From an uncultured Pelagibacteraceae bacterium (lineage in GTDB: Bacteria > Pseudomonadota > Alphaproteobacteria > Pelagibacterales > Pelagibacteraceae): DNA of 64,000 nucleotides. Positions 42,869 through 52,734 of the stretch are shown here, one piece after another. The notes below the pieces were generated by a model. The model did not search any database and was not told where the DNA came from. It saw only the letters and a program-made list of their open reading frames with translations. The position numbers and the translations under genes are program-made. Location: positions 1 to 64,000 of the forward strand of contig CACHML010000004.1 in the NCBI GenBank assembly GCA_902580945.1. Direction: 5' to 3'. Each line of letters starts with the position of its first letter. Position 1 is the first letter of the stretch.

Positions 42869-44881
42869 ATGAAAGAAAATGAAATTAAAAAATATTATTT
42901 AAAGAAAATAACTGAATTTGAAACACATAATAAACTTTATTTTCAAAAAAGTAATCCAAAAATATCTGATCATGAGTATGATAAACTTAAGAAAGAAATT
43001 TTAGACTTAGAAAGAAAAAATTCCTTTTTAAAAAGTGATTCCTCACCTTCAAACTCCTTGGGTTATGCTCCTTCAAAAAATTTTGTTAAATCAGAGCATA
43101 GAGTTAAAATGTTGTCTTTATCGAATGCATTTGATAGTGAAGATTTAGGAAATTTTGAGAAGAAAATATTTAATTATTTAAATAAAAAAATTGAAGTAGA
43201 GTATAGTGTAGAGCCAAAAATTGATGGAATTTCTGCATCATTAACTTATAAAAATGGTTTACTGGTATTAGGTACCTCAAGAGGGGATGGAAATATAGGT
43301 GAAGTAATTACTGAAAATTTAAAAACTATTCTTGATATACCTCAGAAAATAACGAACAAGGATTTCCCAAAAGATATTGATATCAGAGGAGAAGTTTTTA
43401 TTAAAAAAAAAGACTTTAATTTATTAAAAAATAATTTTGCTAATCCTAGAAATGCTGCTTCTGGCACACTTAGGCAAAAAAATCCAAATCAAACAAAAAA
43501 AATCCCACTTAATTTCGTTGCTTATACTTATGGTTATTTTGAAAATAAAACTATCAAGAAACAATCAGAATTTTTAAACTCATTAAAAAAATGGGGATTT
43601 AAAATAAGTGAACACAACAAGATTTTAAACAGCATTAAAGATTTAATAAATTTTCATAAAAAATTTGAACATGAAAGGTTTGATTTAGAATATGATGTAG
43701 ATGGTTTAGTTTATAAAATTAATAGTCTTGAACTTCAAAAGAGATTAGGATTTACAGCAAATTCACCAAGGTGGGCTATAGCTCATAAATTCTCAGCAGA
43801 TAGCGCTTACTCAAAAGTAACAGACATAGACATTCAAGTTGGTAGAACAGGAGCATTAACCCCAGTAGCAAGAATAAAACCAGTAAATATAGGAGGTGTA
43901 GTAGTTTCTAATGCAACACTTCATAATGAGGATGAAATAAATAGAAAAGATATAAGAATTGGAGATACTGTAAAAATAGAGAGAGCAGGAGATGTAATAC
44001 CGCATGTAATACTTGTTGATTTAAAAAAAAGAGATAAAAAATCAAAAAAATTTGTATTTCCTGATAATTGTCCTTCATGTGGTTCAGATACAATTAAAGA
44101 GTTTAACAAAATAACAAAAAAATTTGATGCAGTAAGAAGATGCACAAATGAAGGTTTTGACTGTGAAAAAATTGCAATTGAAAGAATTAAACATTTTATT
44201 TCTAAAGAAGCAATGAATATTGATGGTTTTGGAAAAAAAGTTGTAGAAAATTTTTGGGATCTTAATTTAATAAGATTACCACAAGATATATATAATTTAG
44301 ATTATTCTAAAATTTCGAATTTAGAAGGTTGGGGACAACTTTCAGTATCAAATTTAAAATATTCAATAGATCAATCAAAAAAAGTTTCATTTGACAGATT
44401 TTTATATGCAATCGGTATTAGACATATCGGTTTAGAAAATGCTAAACTTTTAGCAGAATATACAAAGTCTATTAAAAATTTTATGAGTTTTATCAAAAAA
44501 AATAACATAAATGAATTTCTAAACATAGATGGAATTGGAGATACACAAATAAACTCCTTAAAAAAATTTTTCAATAACAAATTGAATTATACTGTGATTG
44601 AAAAATTATCTAAGATATTAAATATTTCTGATCTTAAATTGAACAAAAATGGTAAACTTCAAAATAATACATTTATGTTTACTGGAAAATTATTAAATAT
44701 GAGTAGAGCCGAAGCAAAATCATTAATTGAAAATAATTCAGGATCAGTTGTTAGCTCTGTAAATAAAAGATTAAAATATTTAATAATTGGTGATAAGCCA
44801 ACAAATCGAAAAGTACAAAAAGCTAAAGAATTAGGAATTAAAGTTTTATCTCAAAAAGAGTGGCTTAATTTACTAAATTAA
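42869..44881 (+). CDS. ligA: NAD-dependent DNA ligase LigA
   Basis: LigA seals nicks using NAD. The 670-residue protein has the N-terminal Ia domain (SDHEYDKLKKEI), the adenylation lysine in EPKIDGISASL, RGEVFIKK, the OB-fold RTGALTPVARIKPV, a four-cysteine zinc finger (CPSCGS then C and C in RRCTNEGFDC), helix-hairpin-helix repeats and a C-terminal BRCT domain (FMFTGKLLNMSRAEAKSLI). Length matches the family. The stop lies 8 nt past the stop of the convergent peptidase gene. Confidence 0.95.
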   Translation: MKENEIKKYYLKKITEFETHNKLYFQKSNPKISDHEYDKLKKEILDLERKNSFLKSDSSPSNSLGYAPSKNFVKSEHRVKMLSLSNAFDSEDLGNFEKKIFNYLNKKIEVEYSVEPKIDGISASLTYKNGLLVLGTSRGDGNIGEVITENLKTILDIPQKITNKDFPKDIDIRGEVFIKKKDFNLLKNNFANPRNAASGTLRQKNPNQTKKIPLNFVAYTYGYFENKTIKKQSEFLNSLKKWGFKISEHNKILNSIKDLINFHKKFEHERFDLEYDVDGLVYKINSLELQKRLGFTANSPRWAIAHKFSADSAYSKVTDIDIQVGRTGALTPVARIKPVNIGGVVVSNATLHNEDEINRKDIRIGDTVKIERAGDVIPHVILVDLKKRDKKSKKFVFPDNCPSCGSDTIKEFNKITKKFDAVRRCTNEGFDCEKIAIERIKHFISKEAMNIDGFGKKVVENFWDLNLIRLPQDIYNLDYSKISNLEGWGQLSVSNLKYSIDQSKKVSFDRFLYAIGIRHIGLENAKLLAEYTKSIKNFMSFIKKNNINEFLNIDGIGDTQINSLKKFFNNKLNYTVIEKLSKILNISDLKLNKNGKLQNNTFMFTGKLLNMSRAEAKSLIENNSGSVVSSVNKRLKYLIIGDKPTNRKVQKAKELGIKVLSQKEWLNLLN

Positions 44882-46552
44882 ACTAGCTAACCATTTTTTT
44901 TCATTTTTATTTAAAAACGCAGATATATTATTATAAACATCAAAGTGATACTTAAATAAATAATTTCTTTCTTTCTTGTTAAGCATTTTTAGATTAATTA
45001 AATCAATATCAATCGGTGCCATTGTTAAATTTTCAAATAAAAGTTTATTTTTGGCCTTTTTAATAAAAACTAGATTTTCAATCCTAATACCAAAATCATT
45101 TTTTTTATAATAACCTGGTTCGTTGCTTAAAACCATACCTTCTTCTAATTTTACGATGTTATGTTTAGATATACCTTGTGGCCCTTCGTGAACATTTAGA
45201 AATGCCCCAACTCCATGTCCAGTTCCGTGACGATAATCAAGGCCAGCAGAATTGAGACTTTTTCTAGCTATTTTATCAATATTATGGCCATTCTTCTCTT
45301 TATTTATATTTGATAATGCAACAGCTATATGTCCTTTCAATACTCTAGTAAATATATTTTTAACTCTGTTTGAAACATTCGAAAAGCATACTGTCCTTGT
45401 TACGTCTGTAGTTCCCCATTTATACTGACCACCAGAATCAACTAGTAGTAAATCTTTATTTTCTAGTTTTCTATTAGAAAACTTATCAGATCTATAGTGA
45501 ATAACTGCCCCGTTTGGTCCAGATCCAGCAATTGTATTGAAACTTGGGTACAAATAATTTTTACCTCTTTTTCTGAAGTTCTCTAACTTTTTCTCAATTT
45601 TCAATTCAGTCAGATTATTAATTTTTTGTTTTTTAATCCAAAATAAAAATTTTGTTAAAGCCACACCATCTTCAATGTGTGCATTAATCATATTTTTAAT
45701 CTCAGTTTTATTTTTTAATGATTTAAAAAAATAAATAGGATCTTTTTTTTCAACTATTTTGAATTTATAATTGATTAGACTCTGTTCAAATACTGAACAA
45801 GTTTTATTATCAATACTAAAATTTCCAGTTTTAAGATTAATTAAACATTTTAAAATACTATCCTTATCTAAAAAGTTTATTTTTAATTTTCTCAGGCTTA
45901 ATTTTATTTTATTTACTTTATCTTTATTTGAAAAAAAGAATATTTTTTTATTTTTTGTTAATATCATCTTACAATTTGCAATAGGAGAATTTGGGAGATC
46001 TTTACCTCTAATATTAAGCAACCAACAAATATTTTCACCTGAGCTTATAAAATTATAATCAATTTTCTTCTTATTCATTAATTGAATTAATCGATTTATT
46101 TTATTATTTACATTTTCACCCGCCACTTTAGGTTCTAGACTAAAGAAGGGATAATTATCGTCAGTTTTATTTTCGTTTTTAAATTTATAACTTAAAGGAA
46201 CTAAATTGAAATTATTGCCAAAATATTTATTTAAAGTTTCCCAAGTAAAAAGATCAGGATCAAATCCAATTTTTATTTTTTTTTTTAAAATATCTTTAGG
46301 CCAGACATAAGGAATTTCACATATTTTAAATGTTTTGCCAGACTCTTTTTCTGCTTGAATGGTATATCTACCATCAACAAATAAATATTTCTTATATTTT
46401 AAAAAAATAGCAAAGCCGGCAGACCCAGAGAAATTTGTAATTGATTTAAGATTATTTATTTTAGAATACTCAGTAAAATAATTATCATTTTTTGGTAAGA
46501 TATAAGCATCTAAATTATTAGAATAAATGATATTATTTATCTCAATACTCAT
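44873..46552 (-). CDS. Xaa-Pro aminopeptidase, M24 family (long form)
   Basis: A 559-residue metallopeptidase that removes N-terminal residues preceding proline. The C-terminal pita-bread domain has the five ligands in DSGGQYKWGTTDVTRT, HGTGHGVGAFLNVHEGP, LSNEPGYY and GIRIENLVF. Two creatinase-like N-terminal domains (for example LFVDGRYTIQAEKES) give the three-domain length seen in XPNPEP1-type enzymes. The chosen ATG 46552 overlaps the helicase stop (ATGA) in the same transcript. Cytoplasmic; probably peptide scavenging. Confidence 0.88.
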   Translation of the reverse strand: MSIEINNIIYSNNLDAYILPKNDNYFTEYSKINNLKSITNFSGSAGFAIFLKYKKYLFVDGRYTIQAEKESGKTFKICEIPYVWPKDILKKKIKIGFDPDLFTWETLNKYFGNNFNLVPLSYKFKNENKTDDNYPFFSLEPKVAGENVNNKINRLIQLMNKKKIDYNFISSGENICWLLNIRGKDLPNSPIANCKMILTKNKKIFFFSNKDKVNKIKLSLRKLKINFLDKDSILKCLINLKTGNFSIDNKTCSVFEQSLINYKFKIVEKKDPIYFFKSLKNKTEIKNMINAHIEDGVALTKFLFWIKKQKINNLTELKIEKKLENFRKRGKNYLYPSFNTIAGSGPNGAVIHYRSDKFSNRKLENKDLLLVDSGGQYKWGTTDVTRTVCFSNVSNRVKNIFTRVLKGHIAVALSNINKEKNGHNIDKIARKSLNSAGLDYRHGTGHGVGAFLNVHEGPQGISKHNIVKLEEGMVLSNEPGYYKKNDFGIRIENLVFIKKAKNKLLFENLTMAPIDIDLINLKMLNKKERNYLFKYHFDVYNNISAFLNKNEKKWLASLI

Positions 46553-48576
46553 TTTAACTTTTTTTGATAACGTATCCAACCAGGACTTCTAATTTCGCTT
46601 TCATTTTCAAAATCTATATCTTGGTTAAATTCAAAATCTTCTTCTTTTTCTTCCACAAAATTATTATTTTTTTTAATATACTCATCTGGCAACTCATCTA
46701 CAAACCTTGAAGCCATGCTGTCAATCCAGTCTCCTTGATAAAACCTATTCATAGAAAATGATATTTTTGCAAGCTTTTTTGCTCTAGTAATAGCAACATA
46801 AGCTAATCTTCTTTCCTCCTCTAATCCACTTTCGCCCTTTTCTTCAATACTTTTTTGATGAGGAAATAAACCTTCTTCCCATCCAGGCAAAAATACAACA
46901 TCAAATTCAAGTCCTTTAGATGCGTGTATTGTCATTAAATTGACTTTTTCACTTTGCCAATCTTGGTCTAATGAGGTTGCAAGAGCTACATGCTCTAAAA
47001 AACTTTCCAAATTGTCAAATTCTTTCATTGCATTTAATAATTCTTTTATATTTTCTAATCTATTCTCATTTTCTAAGTCTTTCTTATTTTTTAGCATTTC
47101 ACTGTATCCAGATTCATCAAGAATTGTTTGCAATAACTTGTTGTGGTTCATTTTATTACTTAGATCATTTCTCCATTTAGCCAAAAGATTAATAAGAGAA
47201 TTTAAACCTAATTTTGTTTTAGGTTTAATTTTGTTATGTTCAATCAAATGTTTTGAAGCAATTTCCATAGAGCATTTATTTAATTTAGCAAAATTATTAA
47301 TTGTTTTAATAGTTGTGGCTCCAATTGATCTTTTTGGAACATTTAAAATTCTTTCGAATGACAAATCATCCTGAGGTTGACAAACTGTTCTTAAGTATGC
47401 AACACAATCTTTTACTTCTGCCCTTTCGTAGAATTTAATACCACCAATAATTCTATACGGTACACCAATTTTTAAAAATCTTTCTTCAAATTCTCTAGTT
47501 TGAAAAATAGCTCTTACAAGAATTGCAACCTCATTAAATGAGAATTTATTCTTAAAATCCTCAATATTTGAGCCTATTTCAATTGCTTCATCTTTTACAT
47601 TTCTAAAACAGTTTAAAGTAACAAGCTCTCCATCTTCTCGATCTGTAAAAAGTTTTTTTCCTACTCTTTTTTGATTATTTTCAATAATATTTGAAGCAAC
47701 ATTTAAAATATTTTGAGTTGACCTATAATTTTTTTCTAATCTAATTATTTTTGTATTCTTATATACATTTTCAAATTGAAGAAAATTTTTAATTTCTGCT
47801 CCTCTCCAGCTATATATTGATTGATCATCATCTCCAACACAGCAGATATTTTGATTATACTCAGCTAAATATTTAAGCCATTCACTTTGAATAAAATTTG
47901 TATCTTGATATTCATCTACTAAAATATATTTAAATTTCTTTGAATACATTTTTGATATATCGTTATGTTTTTCAAAGATTTTAACAGTATGAAGTATTAA
48001 GTCGCTAAAATCTGCAGCATTTAAATCTATTAATTTTTGTTGATATATTTTATAAATTCCCAGGAAATTTTTTTCCAATATTTCCTTACGTTTGAGTATC
48101 ACTTCATTAGGGTAAAAACCTTTATTTTTCCATTTATCAATGACTGCCAAGATATATCTTGGAGATATTTTTTTTGTGTCTATATTTTCAGATTTACATA
48201 TATTTTTTATTAATCTTACTTGATCATCTTGATCAATAATTGAAAAATTAGATTTTAAACCTACTGCCTCTGCATGTTTTCTCAATATTTTTGCGCTTAT
48301 TGAGTGAAAAGTACCTAACCAAGGAAGGCCTGTTACCTCTTTTCTTAAATATTTAGATACCCTCAATTGCATTTCCTTTGCAGCTTTATTTGTAAATGTC
48401 ACTGCTAAAATTTGATTGGGAAATGCTTTGTGCTGTTTTACTATATGAGCAATCCTCGAAGTAAGGACCCTAGTTTTACCTGAACCTGCACCTGCAACTA
48501 TTAAAAGAGGCCCATTTAGATATAAAACAGCTTCTTCCTGACTTTCATTAAGATTTGTTAAATACTCTAAATTCAT
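46549..48576 (-). CDS. uvrD: UvrD/PcrA-type DNA helicase
   Basis: A 675-residue superfamily 1A helicase. The motifs in order are Walker A VAGAGSGKT, VTFTNKAAKEM, LVDEYQDTN, DDQSIYSWRGAE, LEKNYRST, MTIHASKGLEFDVVFLPGWEEG and VAITRAK. UvrD removes the incised oligonucleotide in nucleotide excision repair and also acts in mismatch repair and at stalled forks. It is intact here although uvrB and uvrC in the same window look broken, so its other roles may maintain it. The C-terminus is acidic and ends RSPGWIRYQKKLK. Confidence 0.93.
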   Translation of the reverse strand: MNLEYLTNLNESQEEAVLYLNGPLLIVAGAGSGKTRVLTSRIAHIVKQHKAFPNQILAVTFTNKAAKEMQLRVSKYLRKEVTGLPWLGTFHSISAKILRKHAEAVGLKSNFSIIDQDDQVRLIKNICKSENIDTKKISPRYILAVIDKWKNKGFYPNEVILKRKEILEKNFLGIYKIYQQKLIDLNAADFSDLILHTVKIFEKHNDISKMYSKKFKYILVDEYQDTNFIQSEWLKYLAEYNQNICCVGDDDQSIYSWRGAEIKNFLQFENVYKNTKIIRLEKNYRSTQNILNVASNIIENNQKRVGKKLFTDREDGELVTLNCFRNVKDEAIEIGSNIEDFKNKFSFNEVAILVRAIFQTREFEERFLKIGVPYRIIGGIKFYERAEVKDCVAYLRTVCQPQDDLSFERILNVPKRSIGATTIKTINNFAKLNKCSMEIASKHLIEHNKIKPKTKLGLNSLINLLAKWRNDLSNKMNHNKLLQTILDESGYSEMLKNKKDLENENRLENIKELLNAMKEFDNLESFLEHVALATSLDQDWQSEKVNLMTIHASKGLEFDVVFLPGWEEGLFPHQKSIEEKGESGLEEERRLAYVAITRAKKLAKISFSMNRFYQGDWIDSMASRFVDELPDEYIKKNNNFVEEKEEDFEFNQDIDFENESEIRSPGWIRYQKKLK

Positions 48577-48612
48577 CGTTTATTTTTTTTTAATATAAGC
48601 GATATTGAATTA

Positions 48613-49986
48613 ATGAAAAAAACAAACAAATTGCCGCCTGTAATAAAAGGTATTTTTTTATTCATTACATTGCTATTTTTATTTGGCATTTATTTATCAA
48701 TACCAGTTTTATTTAATTATAAAAGTGTAGAAAACATTATCGAGAAAAAATTTTTTTCAGATTTTGACATTAAATTAAATATTAATGGTGACATAAAGTA
48801 CCAATTACTACCAAAACCTCATTTGTTAATTAGCAATTCCTCACTATCATTAGATAAAAATAGAGAAGAAAAAATGCTAATTAATATTGAGAAATTAAAG
48901 ATTTTCGTAAATTTAAATAATTTATATCCAAAATCTAAAATAAACTTTAAAAAATTTGAAATAAGTGAAAATAATTTTTTGCTGAGGAAGAACGAATATA
49001 TTATTTTAAGAAATTACTTCCATAATAGTAAAAGTAAACCATTTCATATTACAAATAGTAAAATTTTTATATCGGACGATAAAGATCAGACTTTGATAAT
49101 ATCACCAGTTGAAAAAATAGTTTTCATGACTTCTAAGAAAGATAATTTTAAGAAATTGACTATTAATGGAAATTTATTTGATTTAAAATTTAAATCTCTA
49201 TGGAAAAAAGAATTTAATTCTGAATTTAATTCAAAAATAGAAATAGACTTCAAAAATCCTAATATATCCATGAAAAATAAATTAGATTACGACAACATCT
49301 TAGATTTTAAGGGATCAGCATTAATTAATTTCTTAAATCAAAATATTGAGATTGATTATAAATTAAAAGATAACAGAATTTCTCTTAAATCACCTAATAA
49401 TAATAACAATATTAATATAGATGCATTAATTGAGTTAAAACCATTTTATTTAAATTCAAATATTATTTTAAATAAGCAAAATTTAAATTTTTTGATTGAT
49501 GAATTAGTTTTTTCAATACTTAATTTAAATTCTGATTTAATTGGAAACATAAATGGAGATTTAAAATTATCTTTAATTAATATAGAGCATGAACTTATAA
49601 GGGATGGCTATATTACTTTTAATATAGATCAAAAAAAAATTAACTTGAATAAAATTGTAATCAGTTTGGATAATATTGGTATAATTGAATCTGAAGTAAC
49701 ATACGAGGAGAAAAATGGGGAAATAATTTTTAATTCTTCAAATGTTATAACTATTAAAAATAGAAAAAATTTTGCTCGAAAATTTCAAATGAATGTTAAT
49801 AAAGTTATACATTTAAATAAAATATTCTTTAAAATAAAAAAAAATATTAGTTCAGGTATAATTTCTATTTATGATATAAATTTTAATAAATTAGATGTTA
49901 CAGATAAAAATATAGAAAAAATTTCATATAATATAAAAAATTCACAAGAGTTTAACTCACTAGTTAAAAGAATTTTAAGTAATTAA
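48613..49986 (+). CDS. AsmA-like envelope protein
   Basis: A 457-residue protein with one N-terminal membrane helix (about residues 12-32) and a long beta-rich periplasmic part. The early segment [33 protein letters not shown] (in parts) is the typical AsmA start, in which the word of the form G-x-I-x-y-x-l-l-P-k-P is conserved. AsmA-type proteins are thought to bridge the two membranes for phospholipid transport. It is divergent from uvrD with a 36 nt gap, and ends tail to tail with fumC, both stops sharing TTAA. Its exact function is unknown. Confidence 0.72.
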   Translation: MKKTNKLPPVIKGIFLFITLLFLFGIYLSIPVLFNYKSVENIIEKKFFSDFDIKLNINGDIKYQLLPKPHLLISNSSLSLDKNREEKMLINIEKLKIFVNLNNLYPKSKINFKKFEISENNFLLRKNEYIILRNYFHNSKSKPFHITNSKIFISDDKDQTLIISPVEKIVFMTSKKDNFKKLTINGNLFDLKFKSLWKKEFNSEFNSKIEIDFKNPNISMKNKLDYDNILDFKGSALINFLNQNIEIDYKLKDNRISLKSPNNNNNINIDALIELKPFYLNSNIILNKQNLNFLIDELVFSILNLNSDLIGNINGDLKLSLINIEHELIRDGYITFNIDQKKINLNKIVISLDNIGIIESEVTYEEKNGEIIFNSSNVITIKNRKNFARKFQMNVNKVIHLNKIFFKIKKNISSGIISIYDINFNKLDVTDKNIEKISYNIKNSQEFNSLVKRILSN

Positions 49987-51371
49987 ATAGGTTTTATCAT
50001 CTTATATGGATTTACAATTATATCATAATCTCTCTCAGAAATAAGACCTGTTCTCATAGCTTCTATTTTAAGAGTAGTCTTATTCTTTAAAGCATTTTTT
50101 GCAATCTTAGCTGCATTATCATATCCAATTATAGGAGATAAGGCAGTTACTAACATTAAAGAATTATCAACTAAATATTTAATTCTGTTTTTGTCAGCTT
50201 TTAATCCAGATATACAATATTTTGCAAAACTTTTTGTGCTATCAGATAATATTTTAATTGATTGAAGAACATTATGAATTATTAGAGGTTTAAAAACATT
50301 AAGTTCAAAATGTCCATGCGATCCAGCCATGGTAATTCCATTATGATTTCCAATTACTTTCACACATACCATTGTTACAGCTTCACATTGGGTTGGGTTT
50401 ACTTTACCAGGCATTATTGATGACCCTGGTTCATTTTCTGGAAGTATTAACTCTCCATATCCAGCTCTAGGACCTGACCCTAAAAATCTAATATCGTTTG
50501 CAATTTTCATCAAACATACTGCTGTTGTGTTCAGTGTACCTGAATAATTTACAATTGCGTCATGAGCAGCTAAAGCTGCAAATTTATTTTTAGCTGGTTT
50601 AAATGGCAATTTTGTTATTTTTTTTATTTCAGAAACAATTTTCTTATCAAAATTTTTTTTAGTGTTTATACCAGTACCTACAGCAGTTCCACCTTGTGCG
50701 AGATAGTAAATTTCATTAAGAGAAACTTGAATTCTTTTTATACACTCGTCTAATTGTGATTGATATCCAGAAAATTCTTGTCCTAGTGATAAAGGTGTTG
50801 CATCTTGTAAATGTGTTCTTCCTATTTTGACAATTTTGTTAAATTCTCTTACTTTCTTTTTCAACTCTTTGTTTAATAGAATTAAACTTGGCAATAGTCT
50901 CTCTTTAGTTTCCATAGCTATAGCAATATGCATCGCTGTTGGAAAAACGTCGTTGGTAGATTGAGATTTATTGACATGATCATTTGGATGTACAGGTTTT
51001 TTAGTACCTTTTTTTCCTTTTAGTATTTCAATAGCTCTATTTGATATTACCTCATTTACATTCATATTTGTTTGAGTACCAGATCCAGTTTGCCAAACTT
51101 TTAAAGGAAAATGATTATCTAATTTTCCACTTATTATTTCATCCGCAGCTCTGACAATTGATTTACAAATTTTTAAACTAATGTCATTATTCCTATAATT
51201 AGTAATAGCTGCAGCTTTTTTTATTATAGCTATAGACTTTATTAATTTCGGCCTCACTAAGACATCTCCAATATCAAAGTATTTTTTGGATCTTTGAGTA
51301 GAAGCTCCCCAATACTTATCCACAGGCACCTTAATAGTACCAATGCTGTCATATTCTTTTCTGAATTTCAT
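49983..51371 (-). CDS. fumC: Fumarate hydratase, class II
   Basis: FumC interconverts fumarate and malate in the TCA cycle. The 462-residue protein has [55 protein letters not shown] and the signature [16 protein letters not shown] choose ATG 51371 ([11 protein letters not shown]), the normal family start, rather than the 36 nt longer reading. This is the iron-free, oxygen-stable type, suited to an aerobic, iron-poor life. Confidence 0.95.
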   Translation of the reverse strand: MKFRKEYDSIGTIKVPVDKYWGASTQRSKKYFDIGDVLVRPKLIKSIAIIKKAAAITNYRNNDISLKICKSIVRAADEIISGKLDNHFPLKVWQTGSGTQTNMNVNEVISNRAIEILKGKKGTKKPVHPNDHVNKSQSTNDVFPTAMHIAIAMETKERLLPSLILLNKELKKKVREFNKIVKIGRTHLQDATPLSLGQEFSGYQSQLDECIKRIQVSLNEIYYLAQGGTAVGTGINTKKNFDKKIVSEIKKITKLPFKPAKNKFAALAAHDAIVNYSGTLNTTAVCLMKIANDIRFLGSGPRAGYGELILPENEPGSSIMPGKVNPTQCEAVTMVCVKVIGNHNGITMAGSHGHFELNVFKPLIIHNVLQSIKILSDSTKSFAKYCISGLKADKNRIKYLVDNSLMLVTALSPIIGYDNAAKIAKNALKNKTTLKIEAMRTGLISERDYDIIVNPYKMIKPI

Positions 51372-51437
51372 AATTAAATTTTGAGAGTATATTAAATCCT
51401 TATACATTAAATAATATTAAATTCATATAGGAGCAAA

Positions 51438-51809
51438 ATGACAAATTTTGAGAAGGTTGGATTATTTATGAAAACTTTTAATCAGGATGTTAAAGTTTCA
51501 TCAAGCCTAAGCACAGATAAAATAAATTCATTAAGAATATCACTTATTAATGAGGAATTAGAGGAACTCAAACAAGCTATTTCAGATAAAAATTTAACCG
51601 AAGTTGCTGATGCTTTAACTGATATATTGTATGTAACTTATGGGGCAGGCCATGCATTTGGTATTGATCTAGATAAATGTTTTGATGAAGTCCAAAAGTC
51701 CAACATGAGTAAGTTAGGAAAAGATGGTAAACCTATATTTAATGAATTTGGAAAAGTTATGAAGGGGCCTGATTACTTTAAACCCAATTTGTCAAAATTT
51801 ATTAAATAA
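51438..51809 (+). CDS. MazG-like / PRA-PH-fold nucleotide pyrophosphohydrolase
   Basis: A 123-residue all-alpha hydrolase. The metal-binding pattern is E-E-L-E-E-L followed by LTEVADALTDILYVTYGAG (E..D..D), and the tail SNMSKLGKDGKPIFNEFGKVMKGPDYFKP is typical of the phosphoribosyl-ATP pyrophosphohydrolase-like group related to DR2231 dUTPases. It probably hydrolyses an aberrant or non-canonical nucleoside triphosphate. A clear AGGAG (51429-51433) sets the start at ATG 51438. It is not HisE by context: no histidine genes are near. Confidence 0.72.
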   Translation: MTNFEKVGLFMKTFNQDVKVSSSLSTDKINSLRISLINEELEELKQAISDKNLTEVADALTDILYVTYGAGHAFGIDLDKCFDEVQKSNMSKLGKDGKPIFNEFGKVMKGPDYFKPNLSKFIK

Positions 51810-51810
51810 C

Positions 51811-52692
51811 TTAAAGCCAACTTGGTTTAAGTGCTTTAATATTTGCATCTCCACATTTTAAATTATTCTCAAAATTAAAATTTTTATTTTCTAGTTTTAA
51901 CAAAGCAAATGGATTTTTATTATTAATTAACAATTTTCCTATATTTTTGTTCTCAGAAGTAATTTCCTCACTGTTTAGATCACCATTTATTACTTTTATT
52001 GCAAATAATCTTTTACTAAGTTTGTCTTTAAGTTTTATTCTTGCTGTATTTTCTTGTCCCACATAACATCCTTTTTGAAAATCAATTCCATTTAATTCCT
52101 CAAAGTTACATTCAATCCCAAAAATTTTATTTTGTAAATCTTTCGTATCAATTTGAGGTATGCCCAATTTATGACTGTGGTTATAGTACTCCTCAACATC
52201 TGAAACTTCTAAACCTAATTTTTTTAAAGATAGATATAATTTTTCTAAATTAATTACCAGCCTGGCTCCTAATTTTTTAGATCTTGGATCTAAAAGGATG
52301 GGATCTTCCCTAAATTTAATTGTATAACCTTCTTCATCTTTAGAATTTTCTATCTCTAAAAATTTTTCTTTACTTAAATTTGCTACAACAAACTCATTAC
52401 TAAGATTTAGTATTTCTACTTTTGATCTAAGTTTGTATAAATTTAATTGTTTATATAAATCATCTATATTTTTTTTCTCACAATCTAATAGATAGCCCAA
52501 TTTATGTTTAATAATTATAAAATCGTAGAGATATTTACCTTGAGGGGTTAGAAGAGCTGAAAAACAACTTCTGTTCTCTGATACATTTTCAATATTGTTC
52601 GTAATTAAATTTTGTAAAAACTCTTTAGCATCTTGTCCATTAATATAAAGAAGACCTCTATCTTCTAATATGTAAACATTATTTCTATTCAT
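51811..52692 (-). CDS. ygfZ: YgfZ/GcvT-fold folate-binding protein
   Basis: A 293-residue protein with the aminomethyltransferase-like fold and the YgfZ signature KGCYVGQE (in GIDFQKGCYVGQENTARI), with the N-terminal part matching RGLLYINGQDAKEFLQNLITN. YgfZ uses a folate to help assemble or repair certain Fe-S clusters, particularly in radical-SAM enzymes. It lies tail to tail with the MazG-like gene (1 nt apart) and divergent from pyrC with a 42 nt gap. Confidence 0.88.
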   Translation of the reverse strand: MNRNNVYILEDRGLLYINGQDAKEFLQNLITNNIENVSENRSCFSALLTPQGKYLYDFIIIKHKLGYLLDCEKKNIDDLYKQLNLYKLRSKVEILNLSNEFVVANLSKEKFLEIENSKDEEGYTIKFREDPILLDPRSKKLGARLVINLEKLYLSLKKLGLEVSDVEEYYNHSHKLGIPQIDTKDLQNKIFGIECNFEELNGIDFQKGCYVGQENTARIKLKDKLSKRLFAIKVINGDLNSEEITSENKNIGKLLINNKNPFALLKLENKNFNFENNLKCGDANIKALKPSWL

Positions 52693-52734
52693 ATTGTAAT
52701 ACTATAACAAATGATATAAGTACTTTTTTTATAA

